A stretch of 64,000 bases of DNA from Sulfitobacter sp. CW3 (GCF_019392245.1 NZ_JAHXRL010000001.1:62001-126000), one strand, 5' to 3'; shown: positions 9,792 to 19,351, numbered from the stretch's first letter. The notes: generated by a model from the sequence alone, not told the origin. Made by a program: numbers and translations.

Positions 9792-11057
9792 TTACGTCAG
9801 CGCACGCCAGCCAATATCACGCCGGTAAAAGCCACCCGGCCAATCGACCGCGTCAACCATGGCATAGGCCCGGGCCTGCGCCTCCGCCAGACTGTCGCCC
9901 CGCGCCGTCACATTCAACACGCGTCCACCCACGGCAACGATCTGCCCGTCTTTTTCTGCGGTGCCCGCATGAAAAACCATGTTGCGGCTGTCTTCGGGCA
10001 ATGCATCCAGCCCGCCGATCACGCTGCCCTTGTCATAGTCGCCGGGATAACCCAACGCGGCCATCACGACCGTGACCGCGTGATCTTCGGCCCAGTTCAC
10101 TTTCATCTCGGACAGGCGGATTTCAGCGGCAGCGTGAAGCAAATCCAACACCTGCGCGCCCAGTCGCATCATCAGCACCTGGCATTCAGGGTCGCCAAAG
10201 CGCGCGTTATATTCCACCAGCCGGGGTGCGCCGTCCTTGATCATCAGGCCTGCGTACAACACACCCTGATAGGGCATACCGCGTTTTGACATCTCGGCCA
10301 TCGTGGGGCGGATGATCTCGGCTAGGGCACGTTCGGCGATTGCGTCGGTCAGAACCGGCGCGGGGGAATAGGCCCCCATGCCACCGGTGTTGGGGCCGGT
10401 GTCGCCATCGCCCACGCGCTTGTGATCTTGGGCGGTGCCGATGGGCAGGACAGTGTCGCCGTCACATAGCACAAAGAACGACGCTTCTTCGCCATCCATG
10501 AATTCTTCGATCACGACCTCGGCACCGGCATCGCCAAAGGTGCCGTCGAACATGGTATCAACGGCAGCCAGCGCTTCGGCATCGGTTTCGGCGATGATTA
10601 CGCCTTTGCCAGCGGCCAGACCGTCTGCCTTGATCACGATGGGGGCAGGGTGGTCGGCCAGATATGCGCGGGCAGATGCGGCATCGGTAAAGTGGCCATA
10701 GGCCGCTGTGGGTGCATTCGCTGCATCGCAGATTTCTTTGGTGAAGGCCTTTGATGCCTCAAGTGCTGCGGCGGCTTTGGACGGACCAAACACCAGAAAA
10801 CCCGCATTGCGCAGATCATCAGCGACCCCAGCGGCCAGCGGTGCCTCTGGCCCGATGATGACGAAATCAATGCTGTTTTCATCCGCAAACCCGACCACAG
10901 CCGCGCCATTGTTGATGTCGAAGGACGCGCATTCCGCAATGGCCGCGATGCCTGCATTGCCCGGCGCTACGATCAGCTTGTCGCATTTGGGGTTTTGTAA
11001 AACGGCCCAGGCAAGGCTGTGTTCACGCCCGCCGCTGCCCAAAATGAGGATATTCAT
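9792..11057 (-). CDS. purD: Phosphoribosylamine-glycine ligase (GAR synthetase)
   Basis: Second step of purine synthesis: joins glycine to phosphoribosylamine with ATP. It has 421 residues starting MNILILGSGGREHSLAW, the signature PurD N-terminus. The ATP-grasp core is intact, including VIIEEFMDGEEASFF, HKRVGDGDTGPNTGGMGAYS and RFGDPECQ. The frame remains open to 11228 but the extra part lies in the xseA leader, so the inner ATG is chosen. It diverges from xseA with 94 bases between the two starts. Confidence 0.97.
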   Translation of the reverse strand: MNILILGSGGREHSLAWAVLQNPKCDKLIVAPGNAGIAAIAECASFDINNGAAVVGFADENSIDFVIIGPEAPLAAGVADDLRNAGFLVFGPSKAAAALEASKAFTKEICDAANAPTAAYGHFTDAASARAYLADHPAPIVIKADGLAAGKGVIIAETDAEALAAVDTMFDGTFGDAGAEVVIEEFMDGEEASFFVLCDGDTVLPIGTAQDHKRVGDGDTGPNTGGMGAYSPAPVLTDAIAERALAEIIRPTMAEMSKRGMPYQGVLYAGLMIKDGAPRLVEYNARFGDPECQVLMMRLGAQVLDLLHAAAEIRLSEMKVNWAEDHAVTVVMAALGYPGDYDKGSVIGGLDALPEDSRNMVFHAGTAEKDGQIVAVGGRVLNVTARGDSLAEAQARAYAMVDAVDWPGGFYRRDIGWRALT

Positions 11058-11151
11058 GAATGCGCTCCCTTGGCCTTGGTTGCTGCGCGTTCTAAGCTGG
11101 GGCCGTGAAATACACAAGCCGGACACGAGCGCAGACCTGAAGGACGCCCGC

Positions 11152-12627
11152 ATGGACCTGATCGACGACCCTCGCGAGGGCGAAAACAGCCCCGAATTCA
11201 CCGTGACCGAGCTGTCTGGCGCGATCAAGCGGGTGATCGAGGGGGAATTTGCCCATGTGCGGATTCGCGGCGAAGTGGGCCGCGTCAGCCGTCCGCGGTC
11301 GGGGCATATCTATCTGGACCTCAAGGATGACAGTTCGGTGATTTCCGGCGTGATCTGGAAAGGCGTGTCCGCCCGTCTGGAAACCCAACCCGAAGAGGGG
11401 ATGGAGGTGATTGCAACGGGTCGCATCACCACCTTTGGCGGGCAGTCGAAATACCAGATCGTCATCGAAGACATCAAACCGGCGGGCATGGGCGCGCTGA
11501 TGGCGTTGCTGGAAAAACGCAAGGCGGCGTTGCAGGCCGAGGGATTGTTCGCGCCCGAACGCAAACGCGCACTGCCGTATTTGCCGGATGTGATCGGGGT
11601 CGTCACCTCGCCATCTGGCGCTGTCATCCGCGATATTTTGCACCGCTTGCGGGACCGGTTCCCGCGCAAGGTGCTGATTTGGCCGGTGGCCGTGCAGGGG
11701 GCGAAATGCGCACCCGAAGTTGCCCGTGCCATCGAAGGATTTAACAAACTGACGCCCGGCGGGGCAGTTCCCCGGCCTGATCTGCTGATCGTGGCACGGG
11801 GCGGCGGGTCGGTCGAAGACCTCTGGGGCTTTAACGAGGAAATCGTGGCGCGGGCCGCTGCCGCATCCGACATTCCGCTGATCTCGGCCGTGGGGCACGA
11901 GACGGACACGACCTTGATCGACTATGTGTCGGACAAACGCGCGCCGACGCCCACCGCTGCGGCCGAATTGGCAGTGCCTGTGCGTCACGAGCTGGTTGCG
12001 TGGCTGGACGGGCAAGAGGCGCGGATGACACGGGCGCTAAGCCAAGGGTTGGCGCGGCGCGATCAGCGTTTGCGCGATATGGCGCGGGCCTTGCCGCGGG
12101 CCGACAGTCTGCTGGATGGGCCACGGCAAAAGCTGGACGTTCTGGGCGGGCGGCTGGGGCCGGCGCTGACCTCGGGCGTGCAGAAACGCAAGGTGCGGCT
12201 GGCGGATATATCAGGCGTGCTGCGCCCCGGTACGCTGACCCGCGCCCTGCAATCCGAACAGCGACGCTTGGCAGCACTGTCATCGCGGTTCCGGCCCGAG
12301 GCGCTGGTGCAAGATCACAAACGCAAAACCGATGCGTTTCGAGCGCTTGCGCTGCGTCTTTCAGATGCGGGTCAACGTCAAACCCAAGGCTGGCGCAAGC
12401 AGATTGCGGGGCTTGATCGCTTGCATGAAATGCTAAGTTATAAATCGACGCTTGCGCGCGGCTATGCCGTGGTGCGCGGCGATGGCGGTTTGGTCACCAC
12501 TAAAAAGGCCGCCCAAGACGCCACATCGCTTGAGATCGAATTCGCTGATGGCCGCATGCAGATCGGCGGCAAGGCGGGGCCGCGTAAGGCGGCGAAAAAG
12601 CCGCCCGAGCAAGGTAACCTGTTTTAA
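11152..12627 (+). CDS. xseA: Exodeoxyribonuclease VII large subunit
   Basis: Large subunit of the nuclease that trims single-stranded DNA to oligonucleotides together with XseB. It has 491 residues starting MDLIDDPREG. The N-terminal OB-fold is seen in FTVTELSGAIKRVIEGEFAH and the catalytic part in DVIGVVTSPSGAVIRDILHR, RGGGSVEDLWGFNEE and ISAVGHETDTTLIDYVSD. The C-terminus ends in a Lys-rich tail typical of alphaproteobacterial XseA. An upstream in-frame extension to 10708 runs antisense to purD and was rejected. The small subunit gene is not adjacent. Confidence 0.96.
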   Translation: MDLIDDPREGENSPEFTVTELSGAIKRVIEGEFAHVRIRGEVGRVSRPRSGHIYLDLKDDSSVISGVIWKGVSARLETQPEEGMEVIATGRITTFGGQSKYQIVIEDIKPAGMGALMALLEKRKAALQAEGLFAPERKRALPYLPDVIGVVTSPSGAVIRDILHRLRDRFPRKVLIWPVAVQGAKCAPEVARAIEGFNKLTPGGAVPRPDLLIVARGGGSVEDLWGFNEEIVARAAAASDIPLISAVGHETDTTLIDYVSDKRAPTPTAAAELAVPVRHELVAWLDGQEARMTRALSQGLARRDQRLRDMARALPRADSLLDGPRQKLDVLGGRLGPALTSGVQKRKVRLADISGVLRPGTLTRALQSEQRRLAALSSRFRPEALVQDHKRKTDAFRALALRLSDAGQRQTQGWRKQIAGLDRLHEMLSYKSTLARGYAVVRGDGGLVTTKKAAQDATSLEIEFADGRMQIGGKAGPRKAAKKPPEQGNLF

Positions 12628-12636
12628 ACGCTGGTC

Positions 12637-13032
12637 TTAAACGCCGATCTTTGGCCCGAGGCACAGCAGCTTTTCGTCGATGTCTTCCGCCTCGTATAGC
12701 TCGGTCGTGGCGGGGTCATTTTCAAACCGTGCGATCAAGCCTTGGCTGGATTTCTCAAAGGTCCAGCATTGCGGATCTGGGTTATCGTCGTAGGTAAAAC
12801 AAATCTGGCCATTGTCCTCGTACCATGATCCAGGCTTGCATTCGCCATCCAGAAACGACCATTCAACGCGGCGGTTGCTAAGATAGCGTTCCGCGCCATA
12901 GGCCTGACCCTCGCTGTTATAAAACAATGTTTTACCACGGGTGTAATCATCAAATTCCTGGGCCGTCATAGCGGTTTGTGCCGCCAGCGGGGTGGTGATG
13001 AGCAAGGCAATGAACGTCAGGGCATGTTTCAT
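12637..13032 (-). CDS. Exported hypothetical protein
   Basis: A small periplasmic protein of 131 residues with a clear signal peptide (MKHALTFIALLITTPLAAQT). The mature part begins MTAQEFDDYTRGKTLFY, has aromatic-rich beta-strand-like segments (VEWSFLDGECKPGSWYEDNG) and three or four cysteines that could form disulfides. The GKTL-Y start with later GxWY-NG is reminiscent of small DUF995-like families, but I cannot assign it firmly. It converges with xseA nine bases away. Function unknown. Confidence 0.72.
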   Translation of the reverse strand: MKHALTFIALLITTPLAAQTAMTAQEFDDYTRGKTLFYNSEGQAYGAERYLSNRRVEWSFLDGECKPGSWYEDNGQICFTYDDNPDPQCWTFEKSSQGLIARFENDPATTELYEAEDIDEKLLCLGPKIGV

Positions 13033-13084
13033 AGGACAAGCTTGGCAGAAACGACGGGGCTGATCCAGCAGTGTTGCGCTGCGT

Positions 13085-14098
13085 TTACGCGGTTTGTTGC
13101 CAGCGGGCGACGCGGTGATCCATGACGCGCCGCCAGATCGGGGGCACCAGCGCCAGCGCGGCCATCACCGGCAGGGATCGCGGTAGAATGGGCATCGTGT
13201 CGGGGGCGACCTCAAGCGCGGGAAAGGCGCGGGCGGGGCGCATGTGGTGGTCTGAATGGCGCGGCGCGTTCAGCATCATCGCCGATGAATACCATTGTGG
13301 CGCGTTCCAGCTGTGTTGCGGGCCAACGGGTTCGATGCGGCCATCAGCGCGCGGTTTTCGGCGCAGACCGTAATGCTGCACATAGTCGGACAGCAGCAGT
13401 TGCATCTGCGCATAGAGCGCGATGGCCAGCAGGTGAAACACACCGCCCCATCCACCAATAATCGCGGCAACGCCCAGCGTTAGCGCGCCACCTGCAACAT
13501 ACGCAACATAGGGATGCGACCAGATCGGAAGGGGTGCGCCGCGCGCGCGATGCTTGGTTTCGGCATGCAGGCCGGTCATGAATTCACCCCGCAGGGCGCG
13601 CAGGGCAAAGGCATAGAACCCTTCGCCCAAACGGGCCGAGTTCGGGTCGGCATCGGTGGCGACGTGAATGTGATGCACCCGCAGATGCGCAGAGACGTGA
13701 TGCCCGTATAGCAGCGAGCAATAGATCGCCGTGCCGATACGCCGGGTCCAGCGGTTGCTTGTGTGGATCAGCTCATGCGCGTTGGAGTTTGATACCTGTC
13801 CAAAGAACATCCCCAAGCCCAGGAAAATCAGCACCTTATCCGTGGTACCTAAATCATCGCCCGCCAGCGCCCACACGCCCAAGGGCAACAGCACAAAATG
13901 CGCGGCGGCCAAGGTCAGGCTTAGGCCGCGCCCGGTTTTATCACGTGCAGGAATGCGCCGTGTGATGCGGTCCAGGGTAAACACCAGCAGCGTGATCGAC
14001 AGCAAAGCCGTCAGCGGCCAGACCCCGCCAAAAAGGCAGGCCAGCGCCAAAAGCAAGGCGGGGGTGAGGCTGGCAATGGCGTACCAGATCATCGGCAT
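13085..14098 (-). CDS. alkB: AlkB-type membrane alkane/fatty-acid hydroxylase
   Basis: A non-haem di-iron integral-membrane monooxygenase of the alkane 1-monooxygenase family, 337 residues. The histidine boxes are clear: HELIH at 108-112, HHVSAHLRVHH at 133-143, HYG at 242-244 and HSDHH in NAPRHSDHH at 281-285. Hydrophobic helices surround them. It is shorter than the Pseudomonas enzyme (about 400) but fits short alphaproteobacterial members. The ATG at 14092 has better Shine-Dalgarno spacing (GGGAG, eight bases) than the outer ATG at 14098. No rubredoxin or rubredoxin reductase lies nearby. Substrate unproven. Confidence 0.88.
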   Translation of the reverse strand: MPMIWYAIASLTPALLLALACLFGGVWPLTALLSITLLVFTLDRITRRIPARDKTGRGLSLTLAAAHFVLLPLGVWALAGDDLGTTDKVLIFLGLGMFFGQVSNSNAHELIHTSNRWTRRIGTAIYCSLLYGHHVSAHLRVHHIHVATDADPNSARLGEGFYAFALRALRGEFMTGLHAETKHRARGAPLPIWSHPYVAYVAGGALTLGVAAIIGGWGGVFHLLAIALYAQMQLLLSDYVQHYGLRRKPRADGRIEPVGPQHSWNAPQWYSSAMMLNAPRHSDHHMRPARAFPALEVAPDTMPILPRSLPVMAALALVPPIWRRVMDHRVARWQQTA

Positions 14099-14264
14099 GG
14101 CTCCCTTCGGGGGTTACAAGTTTCTTATAGGCGAAATGCGGCGCACAAAAGGGTGCAACCTATTACAACCACCGCGCAAAGTACGAGGGAAGGGTCGCTT
14201 TTTGATTATGAGGGGCGGTGCAAGTTTGCTAGCGTGGCCGGAACATCAATGTGAGGGGGCCGAT

Positions 14265-15977
14265 ATGGCATTGGATGAACACAAAAAATCCGGAGGCAAA
14301 GGCCCCGAAAAAGGCGTGTGGAAATCCGGCAAAGGCAAGGGGCGTACCCACACCAAAGGCCGCCAGCTGGACGATACAGCATGGGACGAAGTGCGGGCAT
14401 TGCTGGGCGACAAACCCCGTCGCGCCGATTTGCTGATCGAACATCTGCACCTGATCCAAGACGAATACGGCCATCTGTCTGCCGCCCACCTGCGTGCGCT
14501 GGCCGAAGAAATGCGCATGAGCATGGCCGAGGTGTACGAGGTCGCGACCTTTTACGCGCATTTCGATGTGGTGAAAGAAGGCGCGACGCCGCCGCCTGCG
14601 TTGACCATCCGTATTTGCGATTCACTGGCCTGCGAAATGGCGGGCGCGCAAGCGTTGAAGTCGGCGCTTGAGAATGGCTTGGATGCGGCCGAGGTGCGTG
14701 TCGTGCGTGCGCCTTGCATGGGGCGCTGCGATACTGCGCCCGCCCTTGAGATCGGCCATAACTTTGTCGATAACGCGACCTTGGAAAAAGTCGAAGCCGT
14801 GATTGATGCGGGTGACACCCACGTGCATCTGCCTGATTACGAAGTGTTTTCCGATTATGCGCAGGCTGGCGGATATGAAACCCTCAAGACACTGCGCAGC
14901 ACCGGAGATTGGGAAGCTGTACAGGATCAGCTGCTTGAGGCCGGGGTGCGCGGTCTGGGCGGGGCGGGTTTCCCGTCTGGCAAGAAATGGGGCTTTGTGC
15001 GGGCAAATCCGGGCCCGCGTTATATGGCCGTGAACGGCGACGAGGGCGAGCCGGGCACGTTCAAGGACCGCTGGTATCTGGAACGCGTGCCACATCAGTT
15101 CCTTGAGGGGCTGTTGATCGCCGCATGGGCGGTCGAGGCTGAGAAAGTATTTTTGTACATGCGGGATGAATATCCGCAGGTGCTGGCGCTTTTGCGGATC
15201 GAAATTGCGGCACTGGAAGACGCAGGGCTGGTTGAACCGGGCTATATCGATCTGCGGCGCGGGGCCGGGGCCTATATCTGCGGCGAAGAATCCGCGATGA
15301 TCGAAAGCATCGAAGGCAAGCGCGGTTTGCCCCGCCATCGCCCGCCTTATGTGGCGCAGGTTGGCATCTTTGGCTGCCCGACGTTGGTTCATAACGTGGA
15401 AACACTGCACTGGGTCACGCGGGTCTGCCGCGAGGGGCCGCAGGTGATGAACAGTACGGTCAAGAATGGCCGCAAGGGGCTGCGCAGTTTCTCGGTTTCG
15501 GGGCGCGTGGCCAAGCCGGGCATGTATGTCATGCCCGCCGGATCAACCATCACGGATATCATCCGGGTTGCTGGCGGCATGGACGTTGGCCACGTGTTCA
15601 AGGCGTATCAACCGGGCGGGCCGTCATCGGGTCTGTTGCCCGCATCGATGGCCGATATCGCGATGGATTTTGATGTCTTGCAAGAACACGGGTCGTTTAT
15701 CGGTTCGGCGGCGGTTGTTGTGCTGTCCGAACATGACAGCGCCAAAGCTGCGGCGCTGAATATGTTGCGGTTCTTTGAGGATGAAAGCTGTGGCCAGTGT
15801 ACGCCCTGCCGCGTTGGCTGTGAAAAAGCGGTCAAGCTGATGCAAGAGGATCGCTGGGATCAACCGCTGCTTGAGGAACTGTCGCAAGCGATGGTCGATG
15901 CGTCGATCTGCGGGTTGGGGCAGGCCGCGCCAAACCCGATCCGGCTGGTGATGAAGCATTTCCCCGACGAGGTGTAG
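14265..15977 (+). CDS. fdsB: NuoE/NuoF fusion, formate dehydrogenase beta-type diaphorase subunit
   Basis: This is the NAD-reducing half of a soluble NAD-dependent formate dehydrogenase, here a single 570-residue protein. Residues about 40-185 are NuoE/FdsG-like, with [2Fe-2S] ligands Cys118, Cys123, Cys151 and Cys155. Residues about 190-570 are NuoF/FdsB-like, with the FMN/NAD loop RGLGGAGFPSGKKW, the AVNGDEGEPGTFKDR motif and 4Fe-4S ligands Cys509, Cys512 and Cys515 plus one in SICGLG. The first 35 residues are Lys/Gly-rich. The start follows GTGAGGGGGCCGAT. The catalytic alpha subunit that usually follows is absent; a strong hairpin comes next instead. A complex I origin is less likely because of the fusion and N-terminal tail. 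Confidence 0.86.
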   Translation: MALDEHKKSGGKGPEKGVWKSGKGKGRTHTKGRQLDDTAWDEVRALLGDKPRRADLLIEHLHLIQDEYGHLSAAHLRALAEEMRMSMAEVYEVATFYAHFDVVKEGATPPPALTIRICDSLACEMAGAQALKSALENGLDAAEVRVVRAPCMGRCDTAPALEIGHNFVDNATLEKVEAVIDAGDTHVHLPDYEVFSDYAQAGGYETLKTLRSTGDWEAVQDQLLEAGVRGLGGAGFPSGKKWGFVRANPGPRYMAVNGDEGEPGTFKDRWYLERVPHQFLEGLLIAAWAVEAEKVFLYMRDEYPQVLALLRIEIAALEDAGLVEPGYIDLRRGAGAYICGEESAMIESIEGKRGLPRHRPPYVAQVGIFGCPTLVHNVETLHWVTRVCREGPQVMNSTVKNGRKGLRSFSVSGRVAKPGMYVMPAGSTITDIIRVAGGMDVGHVFKAYQPGGPSSGLLPASMADIAMDFDVLQEHGSFIGSAAVVVLSEHDSAKAAALNMLRFFEDESCGQCTPCRVGCEKAVKLMQEDRWDQPLLEELSQAMVDASICGLGQAAPNPIRLVMKHFPDEV

Positions 15978-15995
15978 CGATCCCACAATACGCCA

Positions 15996-16025
15996 GCATC
16001 CCTGCGGCAGTTAGCGCAGGGATGC
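15996..16025 (+). terminator. Strong stem-loop after the fdsB-like gene
   Basis: GCATCCCTGCG pairs perfectly with CGCAGGGATGC across an eight-base loop, starting 19 bases after the stop. The T-run behind it is weak (CAATTTG), so it may terminate transcription or protect the 3' end. It closes the transcription unit at the point where an alpha-subunit gene would be expected. Confidence 0.6.
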
Positions 16026-16233
16026 CAATTTGCGGGGGGCTGTGCGAATGGCGATGGCGCACCTGCGGCGTGCCATCGATTGGACAGTTGCACATAAGCC
16101 GTATCTTCATTGTTGAGTGACAATTCTAAGTAGCAGAAAGTTGCTTTTTGCTCGTCTTTGAGGCAGTTTGACGCGGAAACTCGCCTTGAAGACGCATCCT
16201 CGGCGACAGTTACTTTGCGGAGATGGCGTAATA

Positions 16234-17043
16234 ATGGTGACCCCCTTGCGCTTGGCCTTTTTAAACCTGCGCGCTGACATAGGGGCAGGGCCCGTTGCTG
16301 CGGGGGCATTCTGGATGCGCGTCGTCGTTTTTGCGCTGTGTTGTATGGTCGGGTTCGGGGCATCGCCCGCGCAGGCATCAGACCGACAGCTAGGTCTTGC
16401 CGCCGCACCATACCCACCGCTGACCACGGTTGCAAAAGACGGGTATCTTGACCGGATCGTACAAGAAGCGTTCGCCCGTGCCGATATTGAACTGACCTAT
16501 CAGGCCACGTCACCCGGACGCGGATTATATGGAAGCCTTACCGGAGAATTTGACGGATATTTTGCCACGCCAGATCTGCAAGGGACTGCACTGGCGGCGC
16601 TGGTTCGTGTGCCCGAGGTGATCCATGCGGGGAAATCTGGCGGCGTATATTTACGCGAAGACATCACAATGATGGATAAGGAATATCTGAAGCCATACCG
16701 CGTTGGCTATGTAAAAGGCTGGAAGCAAGTCAAGGATATGTTGAAAGACGTGCCCGACCTTTATGCGGCTGAAAGTTCAAGCCACCTATTGGAAATGTTG
16801 GTACGAGACCGCGTTGATGTGGCCTATATGTTTTTTCTGCAGGCAAGATATCAGGCACAGCGACAGGAGGTCAGCGGCCTCAAGTTTTCGGATCATACCT
16901 TTGTTACGGAACTGTTTATCCATCTCAGTCCCGAACATGCTGATCTGGCCGACGATTTGGCTGCGGCGATCCGATCGATGAAAGCGGACGGAACGCTGGA
17001 AGATATTATGGCACCGGCAATGATGAAATGGGGCGCAAAATGA
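16234..17043 (+). CDS. Periplasmic solute-binding protein (family 3-like), partner of hybrid kinase
   Basis: A predicted exported binding protein of about 269 residues. The signal peptide core is MRVVVFALCCMVGFGASPAQAS. Motifs after it (LAAAPYPPLTT, DGYLDRIVQEAFARADIEL, YLKPYRVGYVKGWKQVKDM, LVRDRVDVAYMFF) match family 3 binding proteins. The ATG at 16234 has GGAG upstream but gives a long N-region; ATG at 16315 would give a cleaner signal peptide, and TTG at 16168 is a third option. The stop overlaps the next ATG (ATGA), so it is coupled to the sensor kinase. No ABC permease is near, so a ligand-sensing role is more likely than transport. Confidence 0.75.
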   Translation: MVTPLRLAFLNLRADIGAGPVAAGAFWMRVVVFALCCMVGFGASPAQASDRQLGLAAAPYPPLTTVAKDGYLDRIVQEAFARADIELTYQATSPGRGLYGSLTGEFDGYFATPDLQGTALAALVRVPEVIHAGKSGGVYLREDITMMDKEYLKPYRVGYVKGWKQVKDMLKDVPDLYAAESSSHLLEMLVRDRVDVAYMFFLQARYQAQRQEVSGLKFSDHTFVTELFIHLSPEHADLADDLAAAIRSMKADGTLEDIMAPAMMKWGAK

Positions 17044-19277
17044 GATTGCGCAGCTTTTCAACTGGAATTCGCCGCGAAATCTGGAGAGCAATATCTGGTC
17101 CGATGCTGGGCTTGCTTGTCGCGGCCTGTCTTATCCCATCGATGATTTATTTTAGCATCGCTGAGGCACGGTTGAAAGAAAGGGTTGATAACCTTGCCAA
17201 TGCCACCTTGGCGACAATGCAAGACCACATCTGGCAGTATGATCTTGAGGACGCGCAGCAATTGCTGGACAGCTATGTGGAAATTGGGGCTGTCACAGGT
17301 GCCAGAGTTTCAGATGGCAAGTTTATTGATCTGACGGCGGGGACGCCGGGCGACTATGTGACAGGATATTCCCTTGAGCTGCCGCTGTATGGTGGCGGAC
17401 AATCAAGCGATGTTGAAATCGGTACATTGCGCCTTGAGGCGTCTAAATCCGGGATTTGGGAATTCATATTGGTCCGGATCATCGCCACCATTGTGACGTC
17501 GGCCGTCTTTGTATTTTTCACGGCTTTTCTGGCGTTACGATTGCTGGACAGAACGCTTTTGCAGCCGGTGTTAACTATTTCCGACACGCTCAAAGAGCAT
17601 TCTGGGGATCTGGGATCGCTTAATATCGACCTGGACGACGGGCCCGCGCCGCGGCCGCGGGATGAACTGACGGGGCTTGTGGATGCGATCCACGGGATGC
17701 GTGATCAAATTCTATCGTCGCAGGCGGTGCTTAACGCTTCGATGAGCAAGTTAACCCATGTGGCGCGTTTTGCGCGGCTTGGCTATGCGACGCTTGATTC
17801 CACGCTAGACCGGTTTGTGGACTGTGATCCAGCCTTTGCCAGCTCCTTTAATATGTCGGTCCAAGAGGTTCTTGATGTTGATGTCCGGGGTGAATTTTTG
17901 GGCAGATTTCTACGTGATGAAAACCCCGATAGGCTGAACTCCATTCGGGCGCGTCTTCACAAAGGGCAAATGTCCGAAGGGGTGCTTAAATTTACGTTGA
18001 ACAACGATGAAATAAGGTATTTCCGGCATATTATACGTCCCTTTATTGATAAGGTGATGGGCCATTCCGCGCTTGAGATTATTATCTTGGACGTGACCGA
18101 GCAAAAGATTGTCGAAGAGCAGTTGTTGCAGGCGCAAAAGCTGGATGCGATTGGCATGCTTACCGGCGGGGTCGCGCATGATTTCAATAACTTGCTGGCC
18201 ATTATCTCAGGCAATATCGAACTGACGCTTTTGTCACTCGAAAGCCCGCAAGAACGCGCATTTCTAGAGGTGGCGCTGTCAGCGGTGGGCAGTGGCGCGA
18301 CCTTGACCCAGCAATTGCTTTCTTTTGCGCGTAAGCAACCGCTGTCGCCAACGCATTTTGATGCGGCTGAATTGATGCGGGACTCCAGTGCGTTGTTTGA
18401 TACGTCGGTGGGCGAAGCCATTGATCTGGAAATCGTCGCAGATGACGATCTGTGGCGCACCTTTGCTGACCCGGAAAAGCTCAAGACGACACTGTTGAAT
18501 TTGGTGGTCAACAGCCGCGATGCGATGCCGGACGGGGGATTGCTGACGATTGAAATCTCCAATTGCAGATTAAGCGAGGAATATGCGGCCAGCCATGTCG
18601 ATGTGTCGCCCGGAGAATATGTTCGCATTTCAGTGAACGACACCGGCTATGGCATGTCCCAAGAGACCATCCAACATGCGATCGAGCCGTTTTTTACCAC
18701 CAAAGGCGTCGGCAAGGGCACCGGTCTGGGGCTGCCTATGGCCTTTGGATTTGCGAAACAATCGGATGGCCATCTCGAGGTGTATTCGGAGCTGGGGATC
18801 GGCACCTCGGTCAAGCTGTATCTGCCGCGTTCGACCGAAGAAGACGTGCCGCCTGTCAACCGGAATCGCGGCAAGCAGCGCCCTGATTTCACCGGGATGG
18901 TGGTGTTGTTGATCGAAGACAACACGGACTTGCGCGCCATGTTCAAAACCATGCTCGTTTCCATGGGCTGCGTTGTGCGTGATGCCGAGGACGGGCCGAA
19001 AGCGTTAAAAATGGCAGAAACGATTTCTCAGGTTGATGTGATCCTGAGCGATGTCATTTTGCCGCGCGGCATGAATGGCAACGAGGTGGTGAACCGCCTG
19101 ACCCCGCTTTTCCCGGAGGCGGCCGTGATATTCATGTCTGGCTTCAGCGAAAATTCGATCATTCACAACGGGCGATTGGATCCCGAGGTCACCTTGTTGC
19201 AAAAACCTTTTGGCGGAGATGAACTGGTGGCCGCGATTATTTCGGCACATGTTTTCCCGCTCAAACCACGTAAATAG
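17040..19277 (+). CDS. Membrane hybrid sensor histidine kinase with receiver domain
   Basis: A 745-residue hybrid kinase. Two membrane helices (about 21-41 and 142-165) flank a periplasmic domain of 100 residues. A HAMP-like region follows at about 166-235, then a PAS-like segment at 235-365. The phosphoacceptor is His380 in GGVAHDFNNLLAIISGN. ATPase boxes follow (VVNSRDAMPDGG, DTGYGMSQETI, GKGTGLGLPMAFG). The receiver domain begins VVLLIEDNTDLRAMF with Asp671 in VILSDVILP. The start overlaps the upstream binding-protein stop (ATGA). No DNA-binding output or response regulator is adjacent. Signal unknown, perhaps the ligand of the upstream protein. Confidence 0.92.
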   Translation: MRLRSFSTGIRREIWRAISGPMLGLLVAACLIPSMIYFSIAEARLKERVDNLANATLATMQDHIWQYDLEDAQQLLDSYVEIGAVTGARVSDGKFIDLTAGTPGDYVTGYSLELPLYGGGQSSDVEIGTLRLEASKSGIWEFILVRIIATIVTSAVFVFFTAFLALRLLDRTLLQPVLTISDTLKEHSGDLGSLNIDLDDGPAPRPRDELTGLVDAIHGMRDQILSSQAVLNASMSKLTHVARFARLGYATLDSTLDRFVDCDPAFASSFNMSVQEVLDVDVRGEFLGRFLRDENPDRLNSIRARLHKGQMSEGVLKFTLNNDEIRYFRHIIRPFIDKVMGHSALEIIILDVTEQKIVEEQLLQAQKLDAIGMLTGGVAHDFNNLLAIISGNIELTLLSLESPQERAFLEVALSAVGSGATLTQQLLSFARKQPLSPTHFDAAELMRDSSALFDTSVGEAIDLEIVADDDLWRTFADPEKLKTTLLNLVVNSRDAMPDGGLLTIEISNCRLSEEYAASHVDVSPGEYVRISVNDTGYGMSQETIQHAIEPFFTTKGVGKGTGLGLPMAFGFAKQSDGHLEVYSELGIGTSVKLYLPRSTEEDVPPVNRNRGKQRPDFTGMVVLLIEDNTDLRAMFKTMLVSMGCVVRDAEDGPKALKMAETISQVDVILSDVILPRGMNGNEVVNRLTPLFPEAAVIFMSGFSENSIIHNGRLDPEVTLLQKPFGGDELVAAIISAHVFPLKPRK

Positions 19278-19351
19278 CAAGCCCCGATTTTCCTCTTTAA
19301 GCGCGTAAATCCCCCCTCGCGGGACGTGTCCCTTTGGTGGGGTGTGACGTA

